From Paenisporosarcina sp. FSL H8-0542 (lineage in GTDB: Bacteria > Bacillota > Bacilli > Bacillales_A > Planococcaceae): a stretch of 64,000 nt of DNA. The notes beneath the pieces were generated by a model. The model made no database searches. It was not told the DNA's origin and saw nothing but the letters and a program-made list of their open reading frames with translations. Location of the stretch: NCBI RefSeq assembly GCF_038632915.1, contig NZ_CP152050.1, forward strand, positions 3,255,001 through 3,319,000, in the 5' to 3' direction. A program made the translations under genes and the position numbers. Of the stretch, positions 61,427 to 64,000 are shown piece by piece (the stretch's first letter is position 1; each line of letters begins with the position of its first letter).

Positions 61427-62023
61427 GTGAAATTTAGAACTATAAGGAGAGAGACAGTGTATTTTAATAAGCCTATCCCGTCGCATCCAAAGGACATTCA
61501 CCAGGTTTTCGAGAGTTGGTCACTTACAAAAAAATTAATGTTTTCAGCATTGATGGCAGCACTTGCAGCCATTTTGCAATCTGCAGGGGGGCTGTTTCCA
61601 GGTATCGGCTATGCTTTCAGCCCTCTTGCTACAGCACCGATTTTTTTAGGTGCACTGATCTCATTCCGTTCAAGCATGTTGATTTACTTTTCAACAATTT
61701 GTTTATTATTAATAATTCAACCAAGCGAATTAGTGATTTTCCCCTTTACTACGGGGTTACTCGGAATTGGCCTCGGATGGACGTTCCTCGCTTTAAATCG
61801 GCGTCTAGGAATAATATTCTTGAATGGTTTACTATTGTTTATTGGCATTTGCATTCCATTGTACGGGTTCGGCTTCCCTGTTTTCGGTCCCACTGTTTCT
61901 TCTTCATTTAATATGACGACTTTAATGATTATTTTTGGATTTTCACTTTTCTACAGCTGGTTATGGTTAGCTATTGGTTTATTTTTGCTTCGAAAAATTA
62001 GGATGATTATAGCTTTGGAATAA
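61427..62023 (+). CDS. ECF S-component-like integral membrane protein
   Basis: 198 residues: basic cytoplasmic tail (about 1-35), then five to six helices beginning TKKLMFSALMAALAAILQSA, with GIGYAFSPLATAPIFLGALI in the place where ECF substrate-binding subunits carry their conserved loop. It could be a vitamin or metal uptake S-component, but no specific family motif is recognised. Divergent from the dehydrogenase-like gene. A weak G-rich site (AGAGGGATGG) precedes the GTG/ATG region, so the exact start is open. Confidence 0.65.
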   Translation: MKFRTIRRETVYFNKPIPSHPKDIHQVFESWSLTKKLMFSALMAALAAILQSAGGLFPGIGYAFSPLATAPIFLGALISFRSSMLIYFSTICLLLIIQPSELVIFPFTTGLLGIGLGWTFLALNRRLGIIFLNGLLLFIGICIPLYGFGFPVFGPTVSSSFNMTTLMIIFGFSLFYSWLWLAIGLFLLRKIRMIIALE

Positions 62024-62069
62024 GAGGCGTTCTTTTCTTAGCTAGCTTTAACAAAACATATAAAAGAGA

Positions 62070-62113
62070 GAAAAGGCCTTTCATAAGTTCAATGAACTCA
62101 CGAAAGGCTTCTT
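62070..62113 (+). terminator. long hairpin terminator
   Basis: GAAAAGGCCTTTCATAAGTTC and GAACTCACGAAAGGCTTCTT pair with small bulges around an AAT loop, followed by T-rich sequence; it ends the S-component-like transcript. Confidence 0.75.
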
Positions 62114-62273
62114 AATTTACAATCGGTTATATCAGTGACATTTCCATCTACATAAAATAAATCATCTCCTGCATAGCTAAAAGCTGTGCTAGGGATGGGC
62201 TTATTCTAGTCGCCGAATTGTCACTAATAAACGGTGTATCTTATTTCATTTAATATTTTGTTCTTTATAAAAA

Positions 62274-62313
62274 AATAAAGGCTGAAACTCAATATAGAGT
62301 TTCAACCTTTATT
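62274..62313 (-). terminator. intrinsic terminator of the receptor/pro-peptide operon
   Basis: AATAAAGGCTGAAACTC (62274-62290) pairs with GAGTTTCAACCTTTATT (62297-62313, one mismatch); the minus-strand product ends in a T-run. It begins five bases after the pro-peptide stop. Confidence 0.9.
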
Positions 62314-62318
62314 AAATA

Positions 62319-62447
62319 TCATTTTAATTCAATTACCGGCCTAGGAATTTCTTCTTCTCCAGAAATTGAGATTACGTCAGAGTTACCTTTATTAATTCCC
62401 AAAAATAATATACTTATAATTGCAAAAAGCATTAATTTCTTTTTCAT
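62319..62447 (-). CDS. exported signalling pro-peptide (Phr/NprX/PapR-like), 42 residues
   Basis: Lys-rich start and hydrophobic core (MKKKLMLFAIISILFLGINK) form an export signal; a short polar part follows (GNSDVISISGEEE) and the C-terminus is IPRPVIELK. The ATG is one base after the stop codon of the RRNPP receptor gene, and GGGAGG inside the receptor gene is its ribosome site. Size, layout and position are those of RRNPP cognate pro-peptides, in which a C-terminal 5-8 residue piece is cut out after export and re-imported by an oligopeptide permease. The mature peptide is predicted to come from IPRPVIELK (inference). A terminator follows. Confidence 0.82.
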   Translation of the reverse strand: MKKKLMLFAIISILFLGINKGNSDVISISGEEEIPRPVIELK

Positions 62448-62448
62448 C

Positions 62449-63735
62449 TCACAAATCCTCCCATTTTAAAAACTTATTTTTTAATAGTAATGCCTCACTT
62501 GCAAGTTGATAATAAACTCCTGAATTCTTCAATTTTTTATTCAAATAATAATATTTTGCAAGTAGAACTGCATATTTATAAACATGACGATAGTCTTTTT
62601 TCAATTCAAAGTATTTTATAGCTTTAATTAATATATTTGTAAATTCAGTACCACCAACCTGCTCTGCTTCAAAGATCTTGAAATGATAATAATAAGAAAG
62701 ATTCTTTTCCTTTGCTTTAGAATACATTTCAAGTCCTTTTTCACACCACATCAAAATGTTTTCAGGACTTTTTAGTTTTGAATATTCTTGAATAATGGAT
62801 AAAATCGTTACGTAATAACCTTCAGTAGTCTTCTTGCAATCCATACTAGACAAAAAGTATTCGATGGCTTTATTTGACTCACCTTGTATTGTGAATAATG
62901 TCCCTAAATTCTGTGTAATAATTCCCTCAAAATCAAATAATCCACGATCTTTTAGTAATCTATAAGCTGCTTGAAAGCTTTCTTCGGACTCTTTGTATTT
63001 ATAATTTCTTTTATAACTAATTCCAATGGAAATATAACAATCAATGGCCCTGTTAAATAATAAAAGGTCACGGTATATATTTAGCGCCTTTCGAGCAAAC
63101 TCGATTGTACTATAATTATAATTATTTACTAGGTAACAAATCGCCATGACATTGTACAGATCCGCTAATTCCCAATTTTCTAATACTATTGTTTTTTGAT
63201 CTTCTAACGCCTGCTCAATGTATTCTACTGATTGAAGATATTCATCCGTGTAGAATGATTTTAGTGATTTATTGATATTGAAAACGCACTTTTGATAGTT
63301 TGTTAAATTCTCTTCATGATGTTCTATAAACTCAAACAAAGATTCTACACAAGACATTTCTTTACCACTTATTAAATACAATCTAGACAGAAAGAGTACG
63401 GAATTGATAGAGTATACCTGGTTTTTAAAAATAGTTCTCTTCTCTTCAATTTTGACGATTTCATTTGAAATAGACTTATGATTTCTATAGATTATTGCTG
63501 TTTTATAGAGCTCTTTAATTGAATTAAAAGTTGAAATTTCTTCTTCATCACTAACTTCAGTGATAGTTATAGAAAGTCTATTTAATAAGTTAACTAGGAT
63601 TTCATCGCTTGGGACAAGTTGATTATTTTCAACTTTACTTAAATAAGATATCGAACATATGCCTTTTGCTAAATTCAATTGCTTAATCCCTTGATCAACT
63701 CTTGCTTGTTTAATAATCAATCCTATATTCTTCAT
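62449..63735 (-). CDS. RRNPP-type peptide-responsive regulator (HTH plus TPR), second copy
   Basis: 428 residues. Residues 1-60: HTH with QLNLAKGICSISYLSKVENNQ and VPSDEILVNLLNRL, the NprR/PlcR style. Residues about 80-428: helical TPR-like repeats (ELADLYNVMAICYLVNNYNY, SEESFQAAYRLLKDRGLFDF, NLGTLFTIQGESNKAIEYFL). AAAGGAG lies five bases before the ATG. The stop codon is followed after one base by a pro-peptide gene, so receptor and signal form one operon. It has the same architecture as the protein at 4095-5318 but diverges strongly. Targets unknown. Confidence 0.88.
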   Translation of the reverse strand: MKNIGLIIKQARVDQGIKQLNLAKGICSISYLSKVENNQLVPSDEILVNLLNRLSITITEVSDEEEISTFNSIKELYKTAIIYRNHKSISNEIVKIEEKRTIFKNQVYSINSVLFLSRLYLISGKEMSCVESLFEFIEHHEENLTNYQKCVFNINKSLKSFYTDEYLQSVEYIEQALEDQKTIVLENWELADLYNVMAICYLVNNYNYSTIEFARKALNIYRDLLLFNRAIDCYISIGISYKRNYKYKESEESFQAAYRLLKDRGLFDFEGIITQNLGTLFTIQGESNKAIEYFLSSMDCKKTTEGYYVTILSIIQEYSKLKSPENILMWCEKGLEMYSKAKEKNLSYYYHFKIFEAEQVGGTEFTNILIKAIKYFELKKDYRHVYKYAVLLAKYYYLNKKLKNSGVYYQLASEALLLKNKFLKWEDL

Positions 63736-63900
63736 CTATGCTCCTTTGCGAAATTGTAAATTGTAAGTGAAATACACGAAAATTGAGAACTATTAAACAA
63801 TTATAATTATACCAATAAATAGAACTTTGGTAAATGTTTGTATTAATTTAAGTGAATTTTTACTATAAAAGGGATTAAAGTATATAAATTTACAATAAAA

Positions 63901-63935
63901 AAACGAACCATCCGCAGAATGGTTTGTTTTTTTTT
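63901..63935. terminator. intrinsic terminator near the right edge
   Basis: AAACGAACCAT pairs with ATGGTTTGTTT (one mismatch), followed by a long T-run; probably belongs to a gene beyond the window or to the right. A second small hairpin AACCAGT/ACTGGTT lies at 63966-63983. Confidence 0.7.
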
Positions 63936-64000
63936 TGATATATTAAATCCAATAAAAATAAGGTCAACCAGTAAAAACTGGTTAAACTTATAATACGAAG

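Overview
The window looks like a chromosomal stretch of a low-GC, spore-former-type Firmicute of the order Bacillales. Strong purine-rich ribosome binding sites, Bacillus-type operators (BirA, GntR, Fur, a cre-like site) and many genes whose closest recognisable relatives are Bacillus subtilis genes (gntRKPZ, yvrJ/sigO/rsoA, yhjCB, ymcC, ywaC) support this. The repeat types and gene mix suggest Planococcaceae (Sporosarcina/Lysinibacillus-like); that last step is inference. No rRNA, tRNA, CRISPR, intact IS or prophage was seen.

Layout. 1-3.6 kb: a KinB-like sensor cut by the window edge, an XRE regulator, an alpha/beta hydrolase, a YjdF-like membrane protein and a BirA-controlled bioY. 3.6-10 kb: an RRNPP-type (HTH plus TPR) receptor gene next to a giant secreted subtilase with a dockerin-like C-terminus; a G-rich motif occurs upstream of both. 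10-16.5 kb: a small alarmone synthetase, a repeat element with a decayed gene, and the gluconate operon gntRKPZ with its palindromic operator. 16.8-21.8 kb: a four-gene siderophore-iron ABC operon and a divergent ferredoxin/flavodoxin-NADP reductase sharing one Fur box. 21.9-29.5 kb: a PBP3-like transpeptidase, an intracellular subtilisin, a yvrJ-sigO-rsoA split sigma factor operon behind a short leader ORF and hairpin, a 21-bp tandem array, a two-gene unknown operon, a second sliding clamp gene and a HIT hydrolase. 29.7-34.4 kb: a UPF1-like helicase with a very long coiled-coil insertion, coupled to a small winged-helix-like protein. 35-42.5 kb: mostly regulatory pairs (ECF sigma/anti-sigma, TetR/ymcC, PadR/HAAS) and an ABC exporter. 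42.8-52.3 kb: guaC, a glycerophosphodiesterase lipoprotein plus a decayed copy of its tail, an MBL hydrolase, an LCP protein, and a frameshifted SDR with an acyl-CoA synthetase. 52.5-62 kb: yhjCB, a YitT protein, a second 21-bp array, a TetR/MFS efflux pair with three operators, a TraB protein, a sugar dehydrogenase-like propeller and an S-component-like membrane protein. 62.3-63.7 kb: a second RRNPP receptor followed one base later by a small exported pro-peptide gene.

The most interesting signals are the receptor/pro-peptide cassette at 62319-63735; the receptor-protease neighbourhood with shared motif at 4-10 kb; the leader ORF and SD-sequestering hairpin before yvrJ-sigO-rsoA; two unrelated-sequence tandem arrays with the same 21-bp period; a family of terminators sharing a CTGAA/TTCAG stem; and the coiled-coil helicase pair. 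All positions and motifs were read by eye; family assignments rest on remembered motifs, not on database searches.
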